This document shows, piece by piece, positions 1 through 9,388 of a DNA stretch of 64,000 nucleotides; position 1 is the first letter of the stretch, and each line of letters starts with the position of its first letter. The DNA comes from Ambrosia x helenae (lineage: Eukaryota; Streptophyta; Magnoliopsida; Asterales; Asteraceae): NCBI GenBank assembly GCA_030844895.1, contig CM061233.1, positions 61,219,468 through 61,283,467 of the forward strand, read 5' to 3'. Under the pieces are notes generated by a model that saw only the letters and a program-made list of their open reading frames with translations, ran no database searches and was not told the origin of the DNA. The position numbers and the translations under genes are program-made.

Positions 1-369
1 TCCAACCATCGGAGCAGTCCCACTGCCCCTTCAGTGCCGCTAAAATTGTGGGGCTTACAGTCCATAAACTTTTTATAGGAACACTGGGATGGAGGAGGAT
101 TGACAGCACCACCTGGAACAGACACACAGGTGAGTATCAAGAAAAGGTAAGGTACCCCAGAACGAGGTAGAATAGATGAGAATCGACGTACCACCCATAG
201 CATTATGAGCGGCTTGGAATGCAGCCAAAGCAATATTCACGTGCTGCTGCGTCAGATTATCCAGCTCAGCTTGGGTCATATTAATGTTCCCGCGGCCACC
301 GCCGCCACCACGGCCGCCACCGCGACCGCCGGCACGGCCGCCCCTGCGACCTCCACGAGCTCCCGACAT
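1..369 (-). CDS. gag: Element A: N-terminal gag, cut by window edge, with one intron
   Basis: This is the 5' end of a Ty3/gypsy gag on the minus strand, running off the left edge. It starts at the ATG at 369 with an Arg/Gly-rich tail (MSGARGG...) followed by NINMTQAEL and a helical stretch ending HNAMG. Exon 2 (112-1) encodes NPPPSQCSYKKF and a segment ending GLLRW. The same order and wording occur in element C (63480-63121), where the polyprotein is complete, so A belongs to the same chromovirus (Tekay-like) family. The two exons are in different unspliced frames; removing the 79-nt intron joins them in phase. Gag packages the element RNA in cytoplasmic particles. Nothing can be said about pol, which lies outside the window. 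Confidence 0.85.
113..191 (-). other. Predicted 79-nt gag intron, element A
   Basis: On the minus strand the donor reads GGTG|GTACGT (intron starts at 191) and the acceptor TGTTCCAG|GTGG (intron ends at 113). The length is 79 nt, so retaining it shifts the frame and removing it restores the gag frame. Element C has an intron of the same length at the same codon with a different sequence inside. Splicing itself is inferred, not observed. Confidence 0.75.
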
Positions 370-972
370 CTTCTGTCACAACATGAAACAAAAGATTTAG
401 GCCTGCCCGTGGTATAACCCATTAGGAATTTCAAGAAGTTAGACCGAGCCCTGCTCGGGTCCATCCGTTCAAGCCCAAAGTCCGCCAGGGATTCCATGCA
501 TCACAGTTTATGATCTCGTGTGCACCCGACATGATAAACTGTTCCACATGGTCCTCCAGGCGCGCTTTAAGTTTGAAGTTCAAGTCACCGAACACTAGCG
601 CCCAATCATGATATTATCATAAGTATAAGTACAATATAATATGCATAAGAACGGGCGTGTTCATTAGGGCATAGAGGGGAGATGTCCAAATCTCTGGACA
701 GATCTCAAGAGTACGCCGAAGCTACCCCAATGCACACTGCCGTCAAGAGAGTTCAATAGTATATCGTTCGCCATCGGATCAAAGTAAGGACGAGTCAAGG
801 AATAGGATGATAAGAAGTAAATAGACGATGTAGCGTAGTAGATGATGACACCGACACCCCGACAAGTCATATTGTTACCCACTTGCTAAGACCCGACTAA
901 TTGTGACCGTCTAGTGTGTGCGACTCAGTTATAGACTAGACTCTACATGCAGTCTCAGTTCACTATAACCGT
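370..972 (-). other. Element A untranslated leader between primer site and gag
   Basis: Non-coding leader of element A read on the minus strand. Apart from the hairpin at 504-541 I see no motif. It aligns in order with the stretch 63481-64000 of element C, including the ends of the hairpin and the boxes around it. Confidence 0.7.
504..541 (-). promoter_or_regulatory. Leader hairpin with GTGCAC loop (element A)
   Basis: Two 15-nt arms, CAGTTTATGATCTCG and CGACATGATAAACTG, pair with two mismatched positions around a loop holding the self-complementary hexamer GTGCAC. The proximal edge is 135 nt upstream of the gag ATG, exactly as in element C. The place and the palindromic loop fit an RNA dimerisation or packaging signal; that role is inferred. 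Confidence 0.6.
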
Positions 973-986
973 TGGCTCTGATACCA
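973..986 (-). other. Primer-binding site, element A
   Basis: The minus strand reads TGGTATCAGAGCCA three nucleotides inside the LTR edge, complementary to the 3' end of plant initiator methionine tRNA. This is the usual primer of chromovirus-type Ty3/gypsy elements and fixes the element's orientation as minus. Confidence 0.9.
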
Positions 987-1269
987 ATCTGTCACACCCT
1001 CAAATTCCACGTGCGGGGTTTTACCGCGAGGCGCGTGACACACCAGGATCTCAGTCAACGATCACAATAAACATACAACAAACATGCATTCAAGATTATA
1101 TTTAAAACCAAAATATAATGCTTTGAGCTGTAAACCAGCAGCGGAAGCATTCTTGTTTACAACCAAAAGACATATCATTGTTTACAAAGACATTGTTTAA
1201 TATGTTTCAAAATAATAGACGCCGTGCGTGACTCTGTGCGCCTAGTCCGATAACCGCTACCTCAGCGAC

Positions 1270-1749
1270 CTGAGAAAACATGCCAAAAATGTCAACATAT
1301 AATGCTGGTGAGTTCACAGGTTTTCTTTTATAAAGCGTTTTCCATAAGTTGTAAAGATCATATCCGTTACTACCAGGTTATAAGAACGTTAGCTAGACGT
1401 TAAGTGTTTGTTTACTACTGCGGTTGGGAATCCATTACTATACGTTTATAAGTTGTTAAGACTTGCCCAGCAGTTTTGACTATAACCGATGCCTCGGCGA
1501 GTCAGTAATAAGAGACAATATGCACCCGCCCGGCCCAGCCGTCGAGTGGGGTTTGTGAGGCCCAATAGATCTATCCACATTTCCCCGTTGTGCATCCCCG
1601 CACATTCATGGTTTCCCCCCTGGGACTTTCCGTAAAAGCCGCATAGTATATGTAAAGTAACCATAGTATAACATGACCTTTAGTAAGTAAGTAAGTAGCA
1701 TGTTTCTCCCCCGTAAGTAAAACGGTAAAAGTGGGGCTGTGAAACTCAC
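1270..1749 (-). other. Predicted leader intron in LTR A (480 nt)
   Basis: Minus-strand donor CCAAG|GTGAGTTTC at 1749 and acceptor TGTTTTCTCAG|GTCGC at 1270. The donor segment GGTGAGTTTCACAG is complementary, with one bulge, to CTGTGAACTCACC about 40-50 nt upstream of the acceptor (1308-1320). A TTATATGTTGAC box lies between that segment and the acceptor and could hold the branch point. Equivalent sites exist in LTRs B, C, D and G. Splicing is inferred. Confidence 0.65.
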
Positions 1750-2184
1750 CTTGGTTTGCGTTACTTGAAAATAGTTAAATGATTATGTTATGATAGCCCC
1801 AGATAGCGGCGACCTATCATAAGATGCGTATAAGTATCGGACTAATAACCCGCAGGCTAGCTAGTCCCCGAATGTCCAGACCATGACCTTTAACGTTTGA
1901 AAACACCTTTAACTGTTAAACCGACCGTGCCCGACAAGACCCGACATCCCATTGGTGACCCGACGTCCCACGTGTTAGATAAATGCAAGACATCATGCAA
2001 CATATGCAATTAAACACTTAGCACGCGCGACAATTCACCTAGTCTAGCATAATGTCCAATTAACGCATAAACAGGTCCGAATACGTCTTACTAAGTCATT
2101 GGGTGTATCCCGGGGTTCCTAACATGTTCCTAGGTGTCAAATCGTGTTCCGGGATGTCAAAACGCGTTCACGACAGCAGTACAT

Positions 2185-2330
2185 GCGATTAGGAAGGTTA
2201 CACGCGAGTAGGCAATAGCCTATAGGCGATTAGGGGGCCTAATCGCATGAAGCATGGGCGATTAGGGTCCTAATCGCCCCATTGTCTGCATAATCGCCTA
2301 TAGCTCAGGCGATTAGGATGCCTAATCGCC
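2185..2330. repeat. Word array 1 in LTR A (GGCGATTAGG / CCTAATCGCC)
   Basis: About eight copies of a 10-nt word in both orientations, several as near-perfect hairpins, for example GGGCGATTAGG and CCTAATCGCCC two nucleotides apart at 2256-2279. On the minus-strand transcript it falls in the leader upstream of the predicted donor. Confidence 0.85.
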
Positions 2331-3112
2331 TGCAGCTGCTGTACAACGAGTTTTCGCGCGTTAAACCCTCCAAATCAGATCCGAAACATGCAACAACACC
2401 CAATATCAAACCTAAATCATTTACCAACCCTTTTCAAGCAAAAACCCCCAACATATCACTGATCTAGCATGTTCTATGCAATTATTTCCTAAAATGGCAA
2501 AGTACTAGGTTTCTTCTACCAACCTTATCTTTCCTTAAATGGAAATAATCAGATTTCAAGCTCCACAACATGTAACTCATAAAATCTCTGATCTAACATC
2601 TTCCTAGTGTGAATTCTAACAACATTGCATCAACAATCACACCACAATCATCCTAAATCCTCAAGAACATACAAATGGGTCAAAATATGCATTTTCTTCA
2701 AAACACCATAATAATGGCTAAGATTCTAAGACAACCTTCCTAATGGCCTCTACATAACAGAAGTACACTCATATCTTAGAAACATTCATGTTAAAATCAC
2801 CAATAAGACCAACATTTGCATATAAACTTCACATATAACAAGCATTAAGGTGTATACTTGGTTTAAGACTCTTTTGAAAGGTTTTTAAAGACACATTTGG
2901 TAAAACAAGGTCTGGAACTTTGGGGGAACTCAAAATAACAACTTTACAAAGGTTAGGGATGAAGAACACACCTTGGATTTTGCTAAAGAAAGGTGTGTAA
3001 GCTTGGGGATGGTGATTTTTGTAGCAAAATGAGTTCCAGAGGTGTTCTAAGGTGTGTGGGCGACTTGGGAGCTGCTAGGGTTGTTCTAGAGGTGTTTGGG
3101 GAGTTAAGGGTT

Positions 3113-3123
3113 CTATTTATAGG
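3113..3123 (-). promoter_or_regulatory. TATA box of LTR A
   Basis: Minus strand reads CCTATAAATAG, about 550 bp inside the LTR from its 5' end, in the right direction to transcribe element A. It directly follows word array 2. Confidence 0.7.
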
Positions 3124-3149
3124 TGTTTTGACCCGGACCCTGCAGTATA

Positions 3150-3286
3150 GGCGATTAGCAGACCTTTATACGCGATTGGGGGCCTAATCGCGTGTAACAT
3201 CAGGCGATTAGGTCCCAATCGCCTATAACTTCTCCTACTCGCCCCTTGTGCATGCGATTAGGAGTCCTCCCCAGCTCCTAATCGCC
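3150..3286. repeat. Word array 2 in LTR A, upstream of TATA box
   Basis: Further copies of GGCGATTAGG and its complement (3150, 3185, 3203, 3217, 3254, 3277), some degenerate. The array starts about 27 bp upstream of the TATA box in transcript sense. LTR C has an array of a different word in the same place. Confidence 0.85.
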
Positions 3287-3668
3287 TATAAGGTCTGGAA
3301 ATGGGTTTTTGGCGCGTTAAACACTATTTTAACATATTAAAACACGTATTCACATACCGATAAGTCACATAATGATTCCAAACATATAATGCATGATATC
3401 CAACACGTTTACATCCGTTCACCAATTCCCGGGACTCGAGACTCGTGTGTGCGTTAGACCCGGCGATTCCACGAATCGCCGATCCTTGTACCCATAGTTA
3501 TGGACCGACTCCCGATGACCCCGCGGATCATCATAACGACTCCCGATAATTCCCCCGAATCATCGTACTGACTCGACTGACCTTGTTAAGGACGTAATAT
3601 GCATGACTCGCTAAGGTAGACTTAATAGTTTAGTCAACGTTACTAACCTGAGTTTGCCGGGTGTCACA

Positions 3669-3713
3669 TTATAGACTAGATTATTTCTCTAATAACCTAA
3701 TTCCCTATAACCA
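3669..3713 (-). other. Remnant of element B leader, disrupted by element A
   Basis: Starts TTATAGACTAGA, which also occurs near 930-945 in A's own leader, and runs to B's primer site. This shows that A landed in the leader of a relative, 45 bp from its primer site. The first five bases (TTATA) are one copy of A's target duplication if the usual 5 bp applies; the other copy is not in the window. Confidence 0.7.
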
Positions 3714-3727
3714 TGGCTCTGATACCA
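3714..3727 (-). other. Primer-binding site, element B
   Basis: Minus strand TGGTATCAGAGCCA, three nucleotides from the LTR edge, same spacing and tRNA as element A. Confidence 0.88.
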
Positions 3728-3920
3728 ATCTGTAACACCCCAACCGATGGCGGAAACATCGGGGTGCCACGTATTGATGATTGTTCAGTAGCTCATGGAG
3801 AATAATAAGTTTTCATTAATTGATTTAAATAAATTACATACAATTGTTCTACAAGAATTCGTACATCAAATTGAATAAACTATGCACATATCTTCAAGCA
3901 ATTCTTCAAGCAAGTAGGAC

Positions 3921-4367
3921 CTGAAACATGTTAAGTTGAAAATGTTTGGGTCAACAAAAGTTGGTGAGAATTACATAGGTTTTTGAGAAATAGTTGATAA
4001 CAATAGTTTGTACAACACTCAGGGTTGTATGATGATAGAGTATGATACCGACATGCAACAATGCGTCTATGTACAACCAAACCTTGTGTCGACTGATGAC
4101 TAACTCGCAAGTTAGTTAAATGTTATTACTGTTATCGATCATCCCTGAGTCTATGCGGGGGATGGGTTTGTCAGACCTATAGCGCTATAATCTAAACAGG
4201 CGGCTTGATCATTGTTAATGATTGTACTGTGTCTTTTTGTTACAGTCAAATGATAGAATGATAATGTAATTGAATCACAAGTAAGTATGAGTAAATGATA
4301 GTATAAAATGTTTAAACATGTTTCACCCCAAAAATGTAAAAGAGAAAAAGGGGCTATGTAAACTCAC
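3921..4367 (-). other. Predicted leader intron in LTR B (447 nt)
   Basis: Minus donor CTAAG|GTGAGTTTAC at 4367 and acceptor CATGTTTCAG|GTCC at 3921. The donor segment GGTGAGTTTACATAG pairs with CTATGTAATTCTCACC near the acceptor (about 3963-3978). The inner pairs differ from those of LTR A but remain complementary. Confidence 0.65.
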
Positions 4368-5212
4368 CTTAGCAAATGTTAACTTGTTGAAAAGATATGA
4401 TAATTGTGTTGCCCAAAGTGATTTCCAAATATCACCCTATAATAAGGTAATATGTAATAAGTCTAAGTCTATTTAACTAATATGTGTATCCTAGGGTCTT
4501 GATTTGGGGAATATTAATTGTTGAAATTTAAATTAAAATGTTTAATTAATAAAGGAAAATTGGATAATTAATGAAAGATAGTCTTTTTATAAAATCTAAA
4601 TTTTGAGTGAGCACATTAAAGTGTTTGAAGCAATAAAATAATTTTTATAAAATTATTTCACTTAAAATAGATTTTTAAATCTATTTATTTATAAATAGTC
4701 AATTATTAACTTTAATATTCAAAAATACTAAAATTAATGAATTCTTATTTTAAAAATCATATTTCTGTTCTAAATGATTAAAAATAATTTGTATAAAATT
4801 TTGGTGCAAAAATGATGAAAATTGAATTTATTATGAATTAATTATGATTAAATCTAACAAAAATTGATTAAAAATATAAAATAAATGGTTTTACTGAATT
4901 AAAAATTATTTCTGAAAAGTTTAATGTTATAAAAACTTAGGATAATTTTTGTGGAAATTTATAAGATCGTTTTGATATTTTTATATAATTTTATAAATAA
5001 AATGGAATAAACTTGATTTATTTATTATATATAATAAATAAATAAATTTTTGAAAACTAAAAATTGTAAATAAGTCTTTTACATCAGATTTGATAAATAT
5101 AATTTTTTTAGAATTTATAAAAAGGTTTTAATATTTGAAAATGAATTTACAAGATTTAATGTATAATATATATATAAAAAAAATGGTTTGTTGTAAAATG
5201 TAAAATAAATGG

Positions 5213-5300
5213 AAAAAGGGGTGTCCACGCCGGGTCTCGAACTCGCGTGGGCCGGCTGAAGGGCAACAGGCATAACCAACTGATCTGTATGATCAGTTGT
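5213..5300 (-). other. tRNA-like pol III cassette in LTR B (minus)
   Basis: Minus strand has an A-box-like AGATCAGTTGGTT (5275-5287), a good B box GAGTTCGAGACCC (5232-5244) and a T5 run (5213-5217) after GGACACCCC. It resembles a decayed tRNA or the head of a tRNA-derived SINE. It is not a foldable intact tRNA that I can identify. Confidence 0.45.
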
Positions 5301-5402
5301 GTTTATCTCTTGTTTTTTTTTTGAAATATAAATAACATGAACCAACTAGTGTTCTTCCCCAATTCAATATAATCAAGCCCTAACTTATGCAATAATCAAA
5401 TA

Positions 5403-5442
5403 CACACGACATTAACCCAATCAATCATGGGGTTAATGTCGT
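5403..5442. repeat. Hairpin in LTR B
   Basis: Arms CACGACATTAACCC and GGGTTAATGTCGTG form a perfect stem around a short loop. It lies downstream of the TATA box in transcript sense, so it would be in the leader RNA. Confidence 0.75.
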
Positions 5443-5620
5443 GCACATGCCGAATAATAAATCCCACAGAAAAATAACAACTTACAAACGCGTTTGTGAT
5501 ATGAATTAGTTGGTCAACTAAAAAGTCAAAGCAAGATCGCAGATTAAGATTTGAGTATAATTATGAAGAAATAGAGGTAGAGAAAGATGTAATGGCGAGT
5601 TGTGACTGCTATGGAACGAT

Positions 5621-5630
5621 CAATTTATAG
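5621..5630 (-). promoter_or_regulatory. TATA box of LTR B
   Basis: Minus strand CTATAAATTG, about 710 bp from the LTR 5' end and oriented with the element. Confidence 0.55.
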
Positions 5631-5920
5631 TGTAAGGGTCGGTTATTCGAAATGGCAAGCTTTGACTCGTTTAATGCATATGACGCGATAATTGAATAAA
5701 ATTGGAATGTTTTTGACTGGTTTACCTTGTATAATACGCGTTTTGTACAATCTATTCCATAATACGAGTCCATTAGGGGTAATTTCCATGTTTAGTGTTA
5801 ATTGAAAACGAATTTGTGGGTGTTTGCTTGTTCAACAGCGCGCAGGAGGTAGCAGATGTTCATCAGCTTAGTTTGTTAAAAAGGTTAAATAGATAAGACA
5901 TCTGAATATTATCACAAATA

Positions 5921-6001
5921 GGTTGGTGGAGCAGTGGTTTGTGGTGTGGTGTTTAAATGGTTGACCCGGGTTCGAGTCTCAGCGGGAACACCTTTTTTTT
6001 T
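5921..6001 (+). other. tRNA-like pol III cassette in LTR B (plus)
   Basis: Plus strand has an A-box-like TTGGTGGAGCAGTGG (about 5923-5937), a B box GGGTTCGAGTCTC (5968-5980) and a run of nine or more T after GGAACACC. The ending, GG.ACACC then T-run, matches the minus-strand cassette at 5213-5300, so the two look like diverged inverted copies. Confidence 0.45.
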
Positions 6002-6175
6002 TATTAAATGAGGAAGGGAAGGAGGGTGTTGGGCCAAGGCTTGTGGGCTGGGGTCTGTGTGGGCCGGACACCCGGGCTACGAAACAACAAAGGAAAAGGT
6101 TTGAGGAATTGGGCCACAGAAGTCTGTTTTGTTATGTGTATACGCAAATTTTTTTTTTTTTTTAAAACTGAAATA

Positions 6176-6228
6176 TTATTATTATTATTATTATTATTAC
6201 ACATACACATATATATATATATATATAA
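6176..6228 (+). repeat. ATT and TA microsatellites in LTR B
   Basis: About eight ATT units followed by a short spacer and an (AT)n tract. Confidence 0.9.
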
Positions 6229-6973
6229 ATAATTATTATTGTATTAGGTTTCAAAATGCCACGAAATAATTAAATGTAAGTAGTAATAAAACTTGTCGTT
6301 TTTATTGTAACGTACAGTTATTTAAGGCGAAATGTTACAACAATTGCACAAAGAATCAAGCATGACAACTCACCATCCTATGAACTATCACCCTCACCTA
6401 GAAGCTCACTTCTTGTCTTTTCCCTTCCACATATTTCGGCCGAAACAACCATGGGAAGTCACCATCAAGAGCATGTCCAAGCTTTGTGAGAAATTGACAC
6501 CATGACATCACCAACACAAAAACTCATCACACAAACCTTACCCAAGATAGCAAACCTTCCGCATGCTCCTATTAGTAGCCACCAACCCCTCTCTCATGTC
6601 CCTTTCAAGTGAATAACAAGTACAAACACCATGGGCACAATGCACCAATCGAACACCAAGAAAGAAACATGAGGAGCCATCCCTTTCACCTAGATTTTTG
6701 TCTATTAGCTCGGCCAAAGGTAGGCATGAGTGAAAGGATATGAAAGTTGTCAACATACACCAAATGAGGAAAGAAACAAACCTCTAAAACGTCTCCTTAA
6801 TGAGTCAACCCACCCCCTTATACCCATGCTTATCCTTAATCGGCCAACATCGAGAAAAGACAACAATCATAAGTCCCTTTCATTCATGATACTATGATTA
6901 GTTTGCTTAGACATTGCCTCATCCAAGGAGCTTGCACTTACCCCATTTGTTCTTGTCCACTCTTGGCCGATCA

Positions 6974-6984
6974 CCTATAAAAGG
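6974..6984 (+). promoter_or_regulatory. TATA box of LTR G
   Basis: CCTATAAAAGG, oriented plus, consistent with the element's orientation. Confidence 0.6.
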
Positions 6985-8091
6985 TGGTGCCATTTCACTA
7001 ACCATTGCCACACCACATTTCTTACACTCCTCTCATAACTTTCGGGTGGTTACTAGTCTAGCCGAGGACACCAAGCCATCAAGGGATCGGGAGAAGCAAT
7101 CATAAAGCCTTCCAAAGCCGAGCACCTCTTGGTAAGTTCCCTAAGCCCCATAGCTCCATAACTCTTGGACCATCTTGTTTACCCGACCCCTAGTTGATCC
7201 CTTTGAACACTCTAAACCAACACTTACACACACAAGGTGCTAAACATCTCACTAAGCATACATTAGGTCGACCAAAATGAGGCTTATGAGATGAACAATA
7301 ATCGTCCACAAGATGTCATGAAAAACCATGTTTTAAACTAATGTAATTAATCGAATTAGTGAAACGTTTTTATGATCCAATCACACTAAAGTAATATGCA
7401 AAAGGAAAGGTTTAAAGCTATGATCGGTTTTGATAATGCACACGGACACCTCTACTCTTGTGATTACTAGTAAGAAATGAGCCAATGTCCTTAACGAACA
7501 TGACTTAGAAATCGATTTTGGTGATCAAAACATACCATACGTATAGGCTATCAAGCATAGTGTTATACTCGATTTCTCACAAGAACTCACGAACACATCA
7601 TGTGGCAATCCTAGGAGACCTTATTCAGTCCAAAACAAATGAGTTAGAACCATTAATCAATCGGCTTCAAGACTTTTGAAATGTATTATAATCGGCTATC
7701 AGATACTAGCATGTGTTAAGCAAAGCTAGAACATGTGTTAGCTTTGATTTGAGAAGTAATGGTCTAAACATGTGTTAAGGTACTTATTTTATCACAAATT
7801 AATCACACACGATGGATTGGGAACTACTCGAACCCTTGACAACTTAAAAAGGGTCCATTTTATCCATGATCTCTATCAATAGTTCCAAACACATCACTAG
7901 AGCACTAATGGATAACACACGTACAAGAATCATGGCCCACATGTACAATAACCAGGTCCACAAATGTCGGGTGAACAATTTTTACGATAAACAACAACCG
8001 AATGACTTACCACGTCCATAATGATCATAGGGTATCATTTGTCAGGACGTGACCACCTACAGCCTCAGTAGACCTCATACATCATCTTCAG

Positions 8092-8575
8092 GTGAGTTTC
8101 TATGGCCCCGTTTTACTATTTTACATTTTGAGGGAAATACATGCATCAATACTTGTGTCATTTTCAAGTGTGTGTACATTCTATCATGACTACCATGTGG
8201 AACATGAGACATTTTGGTTCATGAGCTCACTAGTCCTCGTACAACGTTTACTGTAACCATTAGCTAGACATTTAGCCATGGAACATTTTAATAGATCTAT
8301 TGGGTTGACACCCCCACTCTTGGTTAGTCGCTCTAACCGATTACATACAAAAGAGTGTTAGTATTCTACTATACATACATTGTCTTTGGTGTACAATGCG
8401 CGAGGCACAACAGTCAAGAGGTTTGGTTACGGGACTCATAGTTCTCACAGTAATCATTTGCTTAGCCAGCTTATGATCGGTTAAACAGGAATTACACGTT
8501 CATTTTACAGTACATTCAAAACCCATAGACTAACCAACATTATGGTTGACAAAAATCGTTATGCATGTGTTTCAG
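8092..8575 (+). other. Predicted leader intron in LTR G (484 nt)
   Basis: Donor CTTCAG|GTGAGTTTCTATGG at 8092 and acceptor ATGTGTTTCAG|GTAAC ending at 8575. The donor side GGTGAGTTTCTATGG is complementary to CCATAGACTAACC (about 8523-8535) apart from one mismatch and a small bulge. Confidence 0.6.
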
Positions 8576-8760
8576 GTAACTAATGGAGGGCCACCGAGGA
8601 TTGAGGGAAGGGTTCGAGCATGCACCCCGTGGTATCACTTTGATGGTTGTTGTCGGTTACAAGATGTTATGTTTTCAGTTTCCATAAAACAATGTCTCTT
8701 ATGTTAACACTATGGTTCGATTTTCAATAAATTCATGACAATTCCCATCGTTTATGGTGG

Positions 8761-8765
8761 TAATA
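8761..8765 (+). repeat. Target-site duplication of composite D, left copy
   Basis: TAATA immediately before the first LTR, matched at 24030-24034 after the third LTR. Confidence 0.9.
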
Positions 8766-8888
8766 TGTAACGACCCTGGCAGACGGAGCCGGGTCGTCGG
8801 GTCGGGTTATCGGAGCTACACAGCGGAATTCAGGATAATAACAGTCTTTAGTCTTCCAGGATCCACGTCATCATATCTGTTGGGTTAC

Positions 8889-9388
8889 CTGAACACATGC
8901 CAAAAATAGTTTCTGTCAACATAAAGTTGGTGAGGTCGTGTATTTTATAAAGTGAATGGCCAGTTCGTTTATTGATAATTCTTTTATTTAAAATATTCTT
9001 TTATAAACATGTTTTACAGTTATAACTTCTAGAGGGGAAAATATATTCTATTATATCAATTCGATTATATGTCGATTCTAATATATTATTCCGATTATAT
9101 TCTATTGGTTGCCATTCCTATCTATGGTATCACTCTGCTTGTGATCAATATAATTATTTCTACCCTCTACTCGGGTAAAACTGGTTCTTGTCCTCTAGTT
9201 GGACAAGAAAGGAAATGGCGATACCGTCCAGTACTGCCCTTGTCGTTTCTATTACCCCCTTTTTATTATATAACTTTTATTAGTAATCATTCTTTTATGT
9301 AAAGCATTATTATGTTTTCTTATAAATGACATGTATTCCCCGAAAACACTTAATAAAACAGTAAAAGTGGGGAGTTCACGATACTCAC
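8889..9388 (-). other. Predicted leader intron in D LTR 1 (500 nt)
   Basis: Minus donor CCT|GTGAGTATCG at 9388 and acceptor ATGTGTTCAG|GTAAC at 8889. GTGAG and TCGTG near the donor pair with CTCAC and CACGA near the acceptor. The same sites occur in LTR 2 (15348-15848) and LTR 3 (21815-22315). Confidence 0.6.

Larger units (their letters stand above)
990..3668 (-). repeat. Element A 5' LTR (chromovirus-type Ty3/gypsy)
   Basis: The plus strand starts TGTCACACCCTC and ends GGGTGTCACA, giving inverted TG/CA-type termini, with the primer site just outside the left edge. Length is 2679 bp. It is related to the 3' LTR of element C (56096-58666): both begin with TGTCACACCCTCAAATTCCA and share the blocks around the leader intron, but they are too diverged to be one insertion. 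It carries a TATA box (3113-3123), two arrays of the word GGCGATTAGG (2185-2330 and 3150-3286) and a predicted intron (1270-1749). The sequence after 3668 is the leader of element B, so A was inserted into B; the other target-site copy is outside the window. Confidence 0.9.
3731..6339 (-). repeat. Element B 5' LTR (chromovirus-type Ty3/gypsy)
   Basis: 2609 bp with inverted ends TGTAACA and TGTTACA. The left neighbour is the primer site, so this is a 5' LTR on the minus strand; the body of B lies beyond element A, outside the window. It is AT-rich between about 4500 and 5210. It keeps the conserved LTR blocks (a GACCTGAAACATG acceptor side, and a GGGGC...ACTCACC donor side) but otherwise differs from A and C. 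Inside are a predicted intron (3921-4367), a hairpin (5403-5442), a TATA box (5621-5630), two tRNA-like cassettes and an ATT/TA microsatellite. The flank after 6339 is element G sequence. Confidence 0.85.
6340..8765 (+). repeat. Element G 3' LTR, left part (plus-strand chromovirus type)
   Basis: No coding sequence. I assign it to an LTR because it has, on the plus strand and in order, the blocks seen in the minus-strand LTRs A-D: a TATA box CCTATAAAAGG (6974-6984), a donor TTCAG|GTGAGTTTC at 8092 followed by GGCCCCGTTTTAC, a TTATGGTTGAC box and an acceptor GTGTTTCAG|GTAAC at 8575. It continues after the D insertion at 24035 and ends GGGGTGTGACA at 24123. Its 5' end is hidden because element B inserted at 6340. 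The joined length of about 2.5 kb suits the family. Confidence 0.7.

Noticed and set aside
2185..2330. CRISPR-like array in the word clusters
   Set aside because: Words are only 10 nt, occur in both orientations and lack regular unique spacers; this is eukaryotic LTR DNA.
6008..6232. Open frames across the poly-T and ATT repeats in LTR B
   Set aside because: Low-complexity translation only.
6340..8765. Host promoter and gene because of the TATA box and donor-like sites
   Set aside because: The same ordered signals occur in the other LTRs, and the sequence continues to an LTR terminus at 24123.
9069..9302. Protein genes from open frames repeated in D (for example 9069-9302, 10431-10643, 12383-12706, 13195-13429)
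   Set aside because: They recur only because D is repeated, lie on the strand opposite to the element or in AT-rich DNA, and show no domain or codon bias.
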